From positions 1 to 20,263 of the forward strand of contig NZ_DATJIY010000271.1 in the NCBI RefSeq assembly GCF_035492835.1: DNA of 20,263 bases, read 5' to 3'. Under the pieces are notes generated by a model. The model worked only from the letters and a program-made list of their open reading frames with translations, was not told the DNA's origin and ran no database searches. Source of the stretch: Dinghuibacter sp035492835 (lineage in GTDB: Bacteria > Bacteroidota > Bacteroidia > Chitinophagales > Chitinophagaceae). Positions 13,265-20,170 of this stretch are shown piece after piece; position 1 is the stretch's first letter, and every line of letters begins with the position of its first letter. Made by a program: the position numbers and the translations under genes.

Positions 13265-14342
13265 GGTTAGGCAGGATGATTTCGAATTTGGTTCCCTGAC
13301 CGGGAGCGGAGTCGACCTCGATGGTACCGCCCATCTTATTCAACGCCTCTTTCACAATATAGAGGCCAATTCCCGTGCCGGCGTTGTCGTTCCGGTTGCT
13401 CCGGAAAAACATCCGGAAAATGTCCCCCAAATGCGCGGCGAGAATACCCACACCGTTGTCCTCGATGGTGATGACCGCCTTGTGGGGGAAGGTGCGGACC
13501 TTTAGGTGGACCTTGGGGTTGGGCTCGTCCGACTTCTGGTATTTAATCGCATTGGAGATGAGGTTGTTGAGGATGATGGAGCAACGGAACGCGTCCCCGC
13601 GGAACACGTGCTCCTGCCTGACGTCCACGGAAAAACTGACCTGGCTGTTGCGGTGGCGGTTGGCCTCGATTGCCTCGTCGATGACCCGGGAAAAATCGAC
13701 GATCTCGACGTCCGCGTCTATGCGCGAATTGCGGTAGTACTCGATGACCTTTTTGATGAATTCGTCGAGCCGCAGGATACAGCTTTCGATCAGGTCCACA
13801 TACCCGTTGGGATCGGTGATTGACCCGTCTGCCTTGGCGAGGTTGATGATGCCCAGTACCGACACCAGCGGCGATCGCATGTCGTGGCTCGCGCTATAGA
13901 TAAAGCGGTTCAGCTCCTCGTTGGCCTTCTCCAGCGCGTCGACCTTCTCGCGGAGCTGTTTGCGCGCGGTATAGAGGTCGTGTGCGTTGGCTATCGCGGT
14001 GGCGATGTCGTATTCTTCCCAGGGCTTGCGGATAAACCGGAAGATCTGGCCCTTGTTGATCGAGTCGATGATGTCCTCCACATCGGTGTAGCCCGTGAGC
14101 AGGATGCGGATGGGCTCGGGGTGCCTGTCCTTGATCGAATTGAAGAACTCCACGCCCGTCGTAGTGGGCATGCGCTGGTCGGCGATGATGACCTCCACGG
14201 CGACCTCTTCCAGGAGTGTGCGGGCTTCCGTTACCGTGAGCGCGGTATAGATTTCGTAGTTCCTCCGAAAACTGGCCCTGAAGGTATTGAGGTTGTTAAT
14301 CTCATCATCGAGGTATAATATTTTTATCCGGTTGTCGCTCAT
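13254..14342 (-). CDS. Hybrid receiver-histidine kinase (N-terminal REC, C-terminal HisKA-HATPase)
   Basis: A 362-aa soluble protein with no membrane segment. REC occupies residues 6-122 (LDDE at 11-14, phospho-acceptor D55 in IIADQRMP, T83 in LLTGY, K106 in RKPW). A coiled-coil linker follows (128-146), then HisKA with H153 (SASHDMRSPL) and an ATPase domain with N box NNLISNAIKY, G1 DNGVGI and G2 GTGIGLYIV. The order receiver-then-kinase implies the kinase is switched by phosphorylation of its own receiver, probably by the upstream membrane kinase. A frame starting at 14366 adds eight residues; 14342 fits the receiver start and leaves a 4-base gap after the upstream stop. Its receiver is about half identical by eye to that of the divergent regulator at 17366. 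Confidence 0.93.
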   Translation of the reverse strand: MSDNRIKILYLDDEINNLNTFRASFRRNYEIYTALTVTEARTLLEEVAVEVIIADQRMPTTTGVEFFNSIKDRHPEPIRILLTGYTDVEDIIDSINKGQIFRFIRKPWEEYDIATAIANAHDLYTARKQLREKVDALEKANEELNRFIYSASHDMRSPLVSVLGIINLAKADGSITDPNGYVDLIESCILRLDEFIKKVIEYYRNSRIDADVEIVDFSRVIDEAIEANRHRNSQVSFSVDVRQEHVFRGDAFRCSIILNNLISNAIKYQKSDEPNPKVHLKVRTFPHKAVITIEDNGVGILAAHLGDIFRMFFRSNRNDNAGTGIGLYIVKEALNKMGGTIEVDSAPGQGTKFEIILPNHVE

Positions 14343-14346
14343 ACGG

Positions 14347-16491
14347 CTAATTTTCGGGATGAACAATGGGCAGAATGATCTGGAATTCAGTACCCTCTCC
14401 CAGGGTCGAATGTACGACGATCTTTCCTTTATGTTTCTCGATTATGCTGAAGACTATGGAGAGGCCCAGACCGGTCCCTTCCCCGATCTCCTTGGTCGTG
14501 AAGAACGGGTCGAATATCTTCTCCCGGACCGATTCGGGCATGCCGGTTCCGGTGTCGGCTATCCGAATGAGCACGTGCGCCGGGTCGTACAACGACGTCG
14601 ACACCGTCAGGTACTCCGTGTGCCCCGAACGCTTCTTGTCCATCGCGTAGAGCGCGTTGCTCATGATGTTCATGAAGACCTGGTTGAGCTTGCCGGGAAA
14701 ACACTCGATGGCGGGGACGGTCTCGTAGTTCCGGACCACCTGGACGTTGCCGGGCATGCTGCTGCGCAGCAGGACCAGGGTGGAGTCCAACCCTTCGTGC
14801 AGGCTGACCTTTTTGAGCTCGGTTTCGTCGAGGCGGCTGAACGTGCGGAGCCCCCGTACGATCTCGGCGGTCCGGGTTGCCCCGTCTTCGATCCCCTGTA
14901 AGAGGGAGCCGATCTCGGTCTTTATATAGGGCAGGTCGATCTGCCGCTTGTAGGCGTTGATCTCGTCGACCTGGGCGGACACGTCGGTGGAATAGTCGAG
15001 CTTCTCATACTGCCCGATGATCTCCCAGAGGTCCCGGATGTCGAGCTGGAGCGGTTTTATGTTGGACTTGACGAAGTTGATGGGGTTGTTGATCTCGTGC
15101 GCGATACCGGCGGTGAGCACACCGAGGCTGGCCATCTTCTCCGATTCCACCAGCTGCGACTGGGCCTCCTTGAGGTGCGTCAACGTACCCTCCAGCTCGG
15201 TGGTCCGCTCGTGGACCTTGGCTTCGAGGATGACGTTCTGCTCGCGGACCAGGCGTTCGTTCTCGCGCGAGATTTCGAGCGCGCGGGCCTGCGATTGCTC
15301 CTTTTCCCGCGTCAGCTCGTTGATCTTATCCGCCAGCGCGATCGACAGCAGGATCGCCTCCAGCGCGGAGCCGATATACAGGGCATAATTGCTGAAGATG
15401 TTGGACGGCAGGATGCCGTAGTTCTTCAGGACGTAGAAGATCAGCCCGACCATGAAGATCGACCAGGCCAGCAGGTAGAAGATGGCCGCCTTGAAGCCCT
15501 TCCGGGCGATATAGGCCGACGCCGATACCACGTATACCGCCATGAGCAACCCGTTGACGTCCAATATATTATAACTAACCTTGTTGACGCCGGCGAGGTT
15601 GAAGACGATGGCCGCCGTGTACGTGACGATGAAATAGATGTTGATGGGTCGCAGCTTTGGCGCGTACGTGCGCATTTGCAGGAAAAACACGGCGAAGAGT
15701 ATCGCCACGATACACACGATGCTGGAGGACATCACCACCATATAGCGGTTGAGCCACGGCGAATCCGGCCAGACGTATTTGAACGCAAAACCGGACGAGC
15801 TCAGCTGCGCCAGCCCCAAAAAGAAAACATAGATGACGTAGTACAGGTAGTTCCGGTCCTTGACCGAGAAGTAGATAAAGAGGTTGTAGAAAAAGATGAC
15901 GAGCAGGATCCCGAAGTACGCGCCAAAGATAAAAATATTGGTGTCGGAAAAGTGGTCCGTCGTCTGCCGGGTCCCCACGATCAGCGGCAGCACCAGCGGG
16001 TGGTCGCTGACGATGTGCATATAGTAGGTCGCGGTGTCGCCCCGGTTGAGCTTGAGGCTGGCCATGAAGTCCACGGCGTCTTCCGGCCGGCTGCCGTACG
16101 GGAACGTGTTGCCGACGATATACACCGCCGTTAGGCGGCCGCCTTGCAACCGGTAAAGCGTCATCTTCGGCAGGTTGGGCGCCTGAGCGATGACGAACAG
16201 GGTAGGCATCCCCGTATGGTTGGCGACGGTGAACCGCAGCCAGTGGTTGATGTGCGACGTGGGGAAGACCGGGATGTCCTTTCCGATCGCCTTGAAGCCG
16301 GTGGCCCCGGGGATGGTGGTGTCGTTATAGCGCTGGTCCTGGTCCGCCAGGACCTCGGTCACCTTACCGATGGAGAGCAGGTCGCTGTTGCTACCCACGT
16401 CGATCACCGATTGCGCGCGGACGGCGGTGGTTACCGTGGTACCTGCGAGAACGAGGAGGGAAAAGAGGAAACTACGCAGTCCTGAATTCAT
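14347..16491 (-). CDS. 7TMR-DISM membrane sensor histidine kinase
   Basis: A 714-aa inner-membrane sensor. It has a signal peptide (1-26) and a periplasmic 7TMR-DISM extracellular domain of about 150 residues (NHWLRFTVANHTG, YYMHIVSDHPLVLPL), which folds like a carbohydrate-binding sandwich in the family. Seven transmembrane helices follow (about 187-390, GAYFGILLVIFFYNLFIYF onward), then a coiled coil (390-452). HisKA has H465 (TAGIAHEINNPINF), and the ATPase domain has N box IMSNALYAMD, G1 DTGTGM, F box FDPFFTTK and G2 GTGLGLSIV. All catalytic motifs are intact. The ligand is unknown. Its start overlaps the acyltransferase gene by 20 bases and its stop lies 4 bases before the hybrid kinase start. 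It is the likely entry point of the phosphorelay. Confidence 0.95.
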   Translation of the reverse strand: MNSGLRSFLFSLLVLAGTTVTTAVRAQSVIDVGSNSDLLSIGKVTEVLADQDQRYNDTTIPGATGFKAIGKDIPVFPTSHINHWLRFTVANHTGMPTLFVIAQAPNLPKMTLYRLQGGRLTAVYIVGNTFPYGSRPEDAVDFMASLKLNRGDTATYYMHIVSDHPLVLPLIVGTRQTTDHFSDTNIFIFGAYFGILLVIFFYNLFIYFSVKDRNYLYYVIYVFFLGLAQLSSSGFAFKYVWPDSPWLNRYMVVMSSSIVCIVAILFAVFFLQMRTYAPKLRPINIYFIVTYTAAIVFNLAGVNKVSYNILDVNGLLMAVYVVSASAYIARKGFKAAIFYLLAWSIFMVGLIFYVLKNYGILPSNIFSNYALYIGSALEAILLSIALADKINELTREKEQSQARALEISRENERLVREQNVILEAKVHERTTELEGTLTHLKEAQSQLVESEKMASLGVLTAGIAHEINNPINFVKSNIKPLQLDIRDLWEIIGQYEKLDYSTDVSAQVDEINAYKRQIDLPYIKTEIGSLLQGIEDGATRTAEIVRGLRTFSRLDETELKKVSLHEGLDSTLVLLRSSMPGNVQVVRNYETVPAIECFPGKLNQVFMNIMSNALYAMDKKRSGHTEYLTVSTSLYDPAHVLIRIADTGTGMPESVREKIFDPFFTTKEIGEGTGLGLSIVFSIIEKHKGKIVVHSTLGEGTEFQIILPIVHPEN

Positions 16492-17209
16492 GGATATCGG
16501 CGTTCTGGACCAGGAGGTCGTAATGGATTTGTATGGCTTCGGAGCCCTTCCGGAAAGGGTAATGCTCCATGGCCACCTGCCGGGGCTGATCCCGCAGGTT
16601 CATGATCCGTTCCCGTTCCAGGGCTGCCGTGTCCGGCATGTTGATCATATCGTTTACAAATACGGCGGTGGCCAAGAGGTCGTGTTTGGGGTAGTAAAAG
16701 GTACCATTATTTCCGATATCTTTTATAATCCGGCCGCCTTGCCATTCCGAAAATTTGACCGTAACCGGTGAACAAAGGGAGAAGATGGTCGTCAGGCCGA
16801 TTTGTGGCGCGATGGCCAGGGCCGCCCTGGAGGCGAATATAGCCCCGATGCCCATACCCGCGACCTCCATGGAGTTCCAAAGGCCGCACAGCTCACCGGT
16901 GCCCCTGGCCTGGTTGTTATATACCAACGTGTAAATGCTGGGATCCAATTCCCCCACGGCACTTTCTATCGGTAGGGGATGAACGCCGTCGGCGGCGTGG
17001 ACCCGGGCGCCACCAAACATACGTCCGTCGTCCTCGCTTTCCACGACGATTACGAATACAGACGGCCATTCAGCCCATGCATCGTTGGAGGATGTAACCT
17101 TGTTTATCCCGTGGTTACCTAAAACTGTTCTGTGTCCCTCGATAAATCGATGACAGGTTTCTGGTTCATCAACTGCCCTAAATGCCCTGATTCGTACTTC
17201 CGTGACCAT
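16472..17209 (-). CDS. GNAT-like acyltransferase, first gene of the signalling operon
   Basis: A 245-aa soluble protein. I place it in the GNAT/N-acyltransferase fold from its pattern: a substrate strand FGGARVHAADGVHPLPIESA, then GELCGLWNSME, an AGMGIGAIFASRAALAIAPQ loop-helix that resembles the acyl-CoA/ACP-binding segment, and GLTTIFSLCSPVTVKFSEWQGG, which resembles the C-terminal GNAT strand. The arrangement recalls LuxI-like or N-acyl amino acid synthases, but I see no LuxI signature, so the family is uncertain. Substrate and product are unknown. Its stop overlaps the start of the 7TMR kinase gene by 20 bases, so it is co-translated with the kinase. That makes a signal-producing or ligand-modifying role attractive but unproven. 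Confidence is high that it is a gene, moderate for the fold and low for function. Confidence 0.6.
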   Translation of the reverse strand: MVTEVRIRAFRAVDEPETCHRFIEGHRTVLGNHGINKVTSSNDAWAEWPSVFVIVVESEDDGRMFGGARVHAADGVHPLPIESAVGELDPSIYTLVYNNQARGTGELCGLWNSMEVAGMGIGAIFASRAALAIAPQIGLTTIFSLCSPVTVKFSEWQGGRIIKDIGNNGTFYYPKHDLLATAVFVNDMINMPDTAALERERIMNLRDQPRQVAMEHYPFRKGSEAIQIHYDLLVQNADIHEFRTA

Positions 17210-17365
17210 ATTGTTCGTCGAGTTAGAAATTGCCTGTTGGATGGGGGAAGTTTCCGCAAAGAAAAACCTGTTATGACAATTAAATTGCTAATATACGCGC
17301 ATTTGTAAGTCATTAACCAAAGTACGAAGTAAATTTGCACAACTAATTCATAACTTGGTAGTACG
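17210..17365. promoter_or_regulatory. Divergent promoter region between the signalling operon and the receiver gene
   Basis: 156 AT-rich bases. Toward the plus strand, TAAATTTG (17330-17337) is a perfect -7 box, with TTTG at 17302-17305 at a long 24-bp spacing. Toward the minus strand the best match is TTTCTTTG (17264-17257), with one mismatch and no good -33, so the operon promoter is uncertain. The compact shared region would suit co-regulation of the two sides. Confidence 0.5.
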
Positions 17366-17833
17366 ATGACGACCGAAGTGAAGCCCACTGTTTTGTATGT
17401 GGATGATGAACTGAACAATTTGCTGTCTTTTAAGGCGGCCTTCCGGCGTCAGTTTAACATCCTCACTGCCGACTCCGCCGCCGAGGCCAGGCGGATTTTA
17501 TCCGTTACGCCCGTGCACATCATTGTCTCCGATCAGCGCATGCCTCAGATGACGGGGATCGAATTCTTTTCCTCCATCCTCGAGGAATATCCCGATCCTG
17601 TCCGCATCCTGCTCACAGGCTACGCGGACATACAGGCCGTGATCGACGCGATCAACCTGGGCCAGGTTTTCCGCTACTGCACCAAGCCCTGGAGCGAAGA
17701 AGAGATCATCCGTCACCTCGACGAAGCCTACCAGCTGTACGAGCTCAAGATGCAGCAAAAGGAGCTCAACGAGCAGCTCATGGACAACAACGAGAAGATG
17801 GAATTTTTGCTCCGTCAGCAGCTTTTGTCATAG
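17366..17833 (+). CDS. Response regulator with receiver domain and C-terminal coiled coil
   Basis: A 155-aa protein. The receiver is at residues 8-122: VDDE at 12-15, phospho-acceptor D56 (IIVSDQRMP), T84 (LLTGY) and K107 (TKPW). The C-terminal 30 residues form a Gln/Glu-rich amphipathic helix (MQQKELNEQLMDNNEKMEFL), which could dimerise or dock on a partner. There is no DNA-binding or HD-GYP domain, though this receiver type often precedes such domains. The receiver closely resembles that of the hybrid kinase across the divergent promoter region, and I infer it belongs to the same network, possibly as an alternative phosphate acceptor. It is followed 9 bases later by the GlmU-family gene, so it may share a transcript with unrelated metabolic genes. 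Confidence 0.9.
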   Translation: MTTEVKPTVLYVDDELNNLLSFKAAFRRQFNILTADSAAEARRILSVTPVHIIVSDQRMPQMTGIEFFSSILEEYPDPVRILLTGYADIQAVIDAINLGQVFRYCTKPWSEEEIIRHLDEAYQLYELKMQQKELNEQLMDNNEKMEFLLRQQLLS

Positions 17834-17842
17834 CTTTAGGGC

Positions 17843-18985
17843 ATGTCAGTGGTCCTCTTCGAGCCATCCCACCGGGATGACCTCTTTCCTTTTACGCTAA
17901 CCCGCCCCGTAAGTTCACTCCGTAAAGGCATCATGACGATCGGAGAAAGCTGGCGCATGATCATCGGGGAATCGCTTCGTATTTCTACGGAGCCCATCGC
18001 CGCTCCGCAAAACGGCGCGCCGCCCGGCAATGCCGCCGCTCCCGCCCCCGGCACGCTCTTGCTCAACGCCGCACTAATGCCCGACCCTGCCGTGTGGCCG
18101 CAGATAGGAGCGCTACCGCGCGGCGAGGCGATCTTCGCCGGCGACACCCTCATCGCCCGTTACCACGGTGACGACCAACCGAAGCGCCGCGCACTCGGAC
18201 CGGGCGACGTCCTTAGGTATCCTTGGGAACTCGTCCTGTGGAACGACAAATACCTGCGCATCGACTTCGCCCTACTAACGGCAGGGCGTATCTCACAACC
18301 TATTCCTGAAGGGAATCAAACGGTCAACGCCGCGGACATATTCCTGGAGGAAGGCGCCAAGGCGCACTTCTCGGTGTTGAACGCGTCGACGGGGCCCATT
18401 TATATAGGACCGGGCGCGGAGGTCATGGACGGGTCGCTGCTGCGCGGCCCTATCGCGCTCTGCGAAGGCTCGACCCTGAAGATGGGCGCCAAGGTATACG
18501 GTGCCACGACCCTGGGACCCTATTGCGGCGCGGGGGGTGAAGTGAAGAACGTTATCATGACGGGGTACAGCAACAAGAACCACGACGGCTATCTCGGCGA
18601 CTCGCTGATCGGGGAGTGGTGCAACCTCGGCGGTGGCACGTCGTGCTCCAACGTCCGCAACAACGCCCAGCCGGTGAAGGTCTGGAACCCCGGGAAGGGC
18701 AGGGCGGAGGTGGCGGGGCAGAAGGCCGGGCTCTTTATGGGCGACTATTCGCGCTGTGCCATCCAGACCGCTTTTAACACCGGCGCCGTGGTCGGCGTCT
18801 GCTGCAATGTCTTTGGCGGCGGGGTTTGCGGAGGGTACCTCCCCGACTTCAGCTGGGGCATGGACGGCCAGCGGTATGACTGGGACAAGGCGCTCCGGGA
18901 CATCGACAACTGGAAAAAACTGAAGGGCCGTCGCCTGACACATGAAGAAATACAAATTTTAGCCCCTATTTTTGCGCGCATATGA
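17843..18985 (+). CDS. GlmU-family protein (putative sugar nucleotidyltransferase/acetyltransferase)
   Basis: A 380-aa protein. The N-terminal part (VVLFEPSHRDDLFPFTLTRP, then VSSLRKGIMTIGESW) has the start of the alternative Bacteroidota GlmU family rather than the LAAGxGTRM loop of classical GlmU. From about residue 165 a left-handed parallel beta-helix begins (AADIFLEEGAKAHF, IYIGPGAEVMDGSLLRGPI, GAKVYGATTLGPYCGAGGEV, LGGGTSCSNVRNN), as in acyltransferases of the hexapeptide type. The family is thought to make UDP-GlcNAc for the cell wall; the nucleotidyl step is not visible from motifs here. An Ala/Pro-rich stretch (residues about 52-70) looks like a linker insertion. It starts 9 bases after the receiver gene and its stop overlaps the tpiA start as ATGA. 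Confidence 0.85.
   Translation: MSVVLFEPSHRDDLFPFTLTRPVSSLRKGIMTIGESWRMIIGESLRISTEPIAAPQNGAPPGNAAAPAPGTLLLNAALMPDPAVWPQIGALPRGEAIFAGDTLIARYHGDDQPKRRALGPGDVLRYPWELVLWNDKYLRIDFALLTAGRISQPIPEGNQTVNAADIFLEEGAKAHFSVLNASTGPIYIGPGAEVMDGSLLRGPIALCEGSTLKMGAKVYGATTLGPYCGAGGEVKNVIMTGYSNKNHDGYLGDSLIGEWCNLGGGTSCSNVRNNAQPVKVWNPGKGRAEVAGQKAGLFMGDYSRCAIQTAFNTGAVVGVCCNVFGGGVCGGYLPDFSWGMDGQRYDWDKALRDIDNWKKLKGRRLTHEEIQILAPIFARI
18967..18974 (+). promoter_or_regulatory. Possible internal -7 box for tpiA inside the end of the GlmU-family gene
   Basis: TATTTTTG matches TAnnTTTG and lies 7 bases before the tpiA ATG. Transcription would start at or next to the start codon. It encodes part of the upstream protein's C-terminus, so it may be chance; no -33 is seen. 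Confidence 0.25.
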
Positions 18986-19749
18986 GAAAGCAGATCGCCG
19001 CCGCCAATTGGAAAATGAACCTGACGCTGGGACAAGCAGAAAGCCTGCTCGACCGTCTCCTGGCCATCGACTGGACGCCCAACGCCCACCAGGACGTGGT
19101 CTTTGCCGTTCCCGCGCCTTACCTGGTGCCGGCCCTGGCGAAGCTCAAGGCTTCCGGCCGCACCCACTTCCATATCAGCTCCCAAAACGCCTATTCCGAA
19201 GCCTCCGGCGCCTACACCGGCGAAACCTCCGCCCAGATGCTCCAGTCCCTGGGCGTGACCCACGTCATCCTCGGCCACTCCGAACGCCGCGAATACTTCG
19301 GGGAAACCGACCAGGTCCTGGCCAAAAAGGTGGACATGGCCCTCGTCCACGAGCTGACGCCCATCTTCTGCTGCGGCGAGCCCCTGAGCATCCGCGAAGC
19401 CGGCACCCAGAACGCCTTTGTCGCCAAACAGGTCGAGCACAGCCTTTTCCACCTGGAAGAAGCCCAGCTGAAGCGGATCGTCATCGCCTACGAACCCATC
19501 TGGGCCATCGGCACCGGTAAAACCGCGACCGCCCAGCAGGCCCAGGAAATGCACGCCTTCCTGCGCTCGGTTTTTGCCAAAAAATACGGCGCCTCCGTGG
19601 CCGATCACCTCCCCATCCTCTACGGCGGCAGCGTCAAAGCGGCCAACGCGGCGGAAATCTTCGCCTGCCCCGACGTGGACGGCGGCCTGGTCGGTGGCGC
19701 CAGCCTGGTTGCCGGCGAATTCGAGTCCATCATCCGCGCGCTCAAGTAG
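18982..19749 (+). CDS. tpiA: Triosephosphate isomerase
   Basis: A 255-aa cytoplasmic TIM-barrel enzyme that interconverts dihydroxyacetone phosphate and glyceraldehyde 3-phosphate in glycolysis and gluconeogenesis. All active-site parts are present: N9 and K11 (AANWKMN), H99 (LGHSERR), E171 (AYEPIWAIGTGKTA, followed by the mobile loop) and the C-terminal phosphate-binding strands (ILYGGSVKAAN, GGLVGGASL). Length is standard. The ATG overlaps the stop of the GlmU-family gene (ATGA), so the two are translationally coupled. Seven bases separate it from the next gene. Confidence 0.98.
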   Translation: MRKQIAAANWKMNLTLGQAESLLDRLLAIDWTPNAHQDVVFAVPAPYLVPALAKLKASGRTHFHISSQNAYSEASGAYTGETSAQMLQSLGVTHVILGHSERREYFGETDQVLAKKVDMALVHELTPIFCCGEPLSIREAGTQNAFVAKQVEHSLFHLEEAQLKRIVIAYEPIWAIGTGKTATAQQAQEMHAFLRSVFAKKYGASVADHLPILYGGSVKAANAAEIFACPDVDGGLVGGASLVAGEFESIIRALK

Positions 19750-19756
19750 CCGCCCC

Positions 19757-20170
19757 GTGGCCCCGAAGACCTATCATATCGTCATCGTCAAGAAACCGCA
19801 GCTCCTGTTGCGGGTCTCGAAGATCCGGATCATCCTGGATGGTAAGGATATCTACCCACTGGAGACCGGCGTCAAGCTGGTCATCGACGTCGACCACAAC
19901 AACCCCGTGCTCGTCGTCACCGACGGCTTCCACATATCGCGCCCGCTGGAGCTCGTATACAACCACCTCAACACCTACTATTTCCGCATCGAATGCGGCA
20001 TGGACGACGGCCAGGTCATCGCCGGGCTCACGCTGACGCTGTTCTTCTTCCTGCTGGGGCTCGTAACCCGCTGGTGGATTTTCGGCGTCCTCAGCTTCGC
20101 GCCCGTGCTGTACATCCTTTTTCTTTACTACATCAAGCGGAAGGACTTCCTGTCGCTGCGGCCCATGTGA
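19757..20170 (+). CDS. Small membrane protein of unknown function, GTG start
   Basis: A 137-aa protein beginning with GTG (19757) 7 bases after tpiA. The first part is soluble and beta-rich (YHIVIVKKPQLLLRVSKIRI, LETGVKLVIDVDHNNPVLVV); then come two hydrophobic helices (about residues 92-107, GLTLTLFFFLLGLVTR, and 108-127, WWIFGVLSFAPVLYILFLYY) and a basic tail (KRKDFLSL). I recognise no named family. It may be a peripheral domain anchored by a helical hairpin in the inner membrane. The open frame extends upstream into tpiA, but codons before the GTG would overlap the tpiA gene and have a different amino-acid make-up, so the GTG start is preferred. Co-transcription with tpiA is likely. Confidence 0.7.
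   Translation: MAPKTYHIVIVKKPQLLLRVSKIRIILDGKDIYPLETGVKLVIDVDHNNPVLVVTDGFHISRPLELVYNHLNTYYFRIECGMDDGQVIAGLTLTLFFFLLGLVTRWWIFGVLSFAPVLYILFLYYIKRKDFLSLRPM

Noticed and set aside
15097..16134. 345-aa open frame antisense to the 7TMR kinase gene
   Set aside because: Arg/Asp/Gln/His-rich shadow frame over a gene with all kinase motifs intact.
17119..17418. 99-aa minus-strand frame across the divergent promoter region
   Set aside because: It overlaps the starts of two well-supported genes and covers a promoter; no family pattern.
18293..19608. Overlapping minus-strand frames opposite the GlmU-family gene and tpiA
   Set aside because: Both plus-strand genes are certain by motif; the minus frames have no family resemblance.
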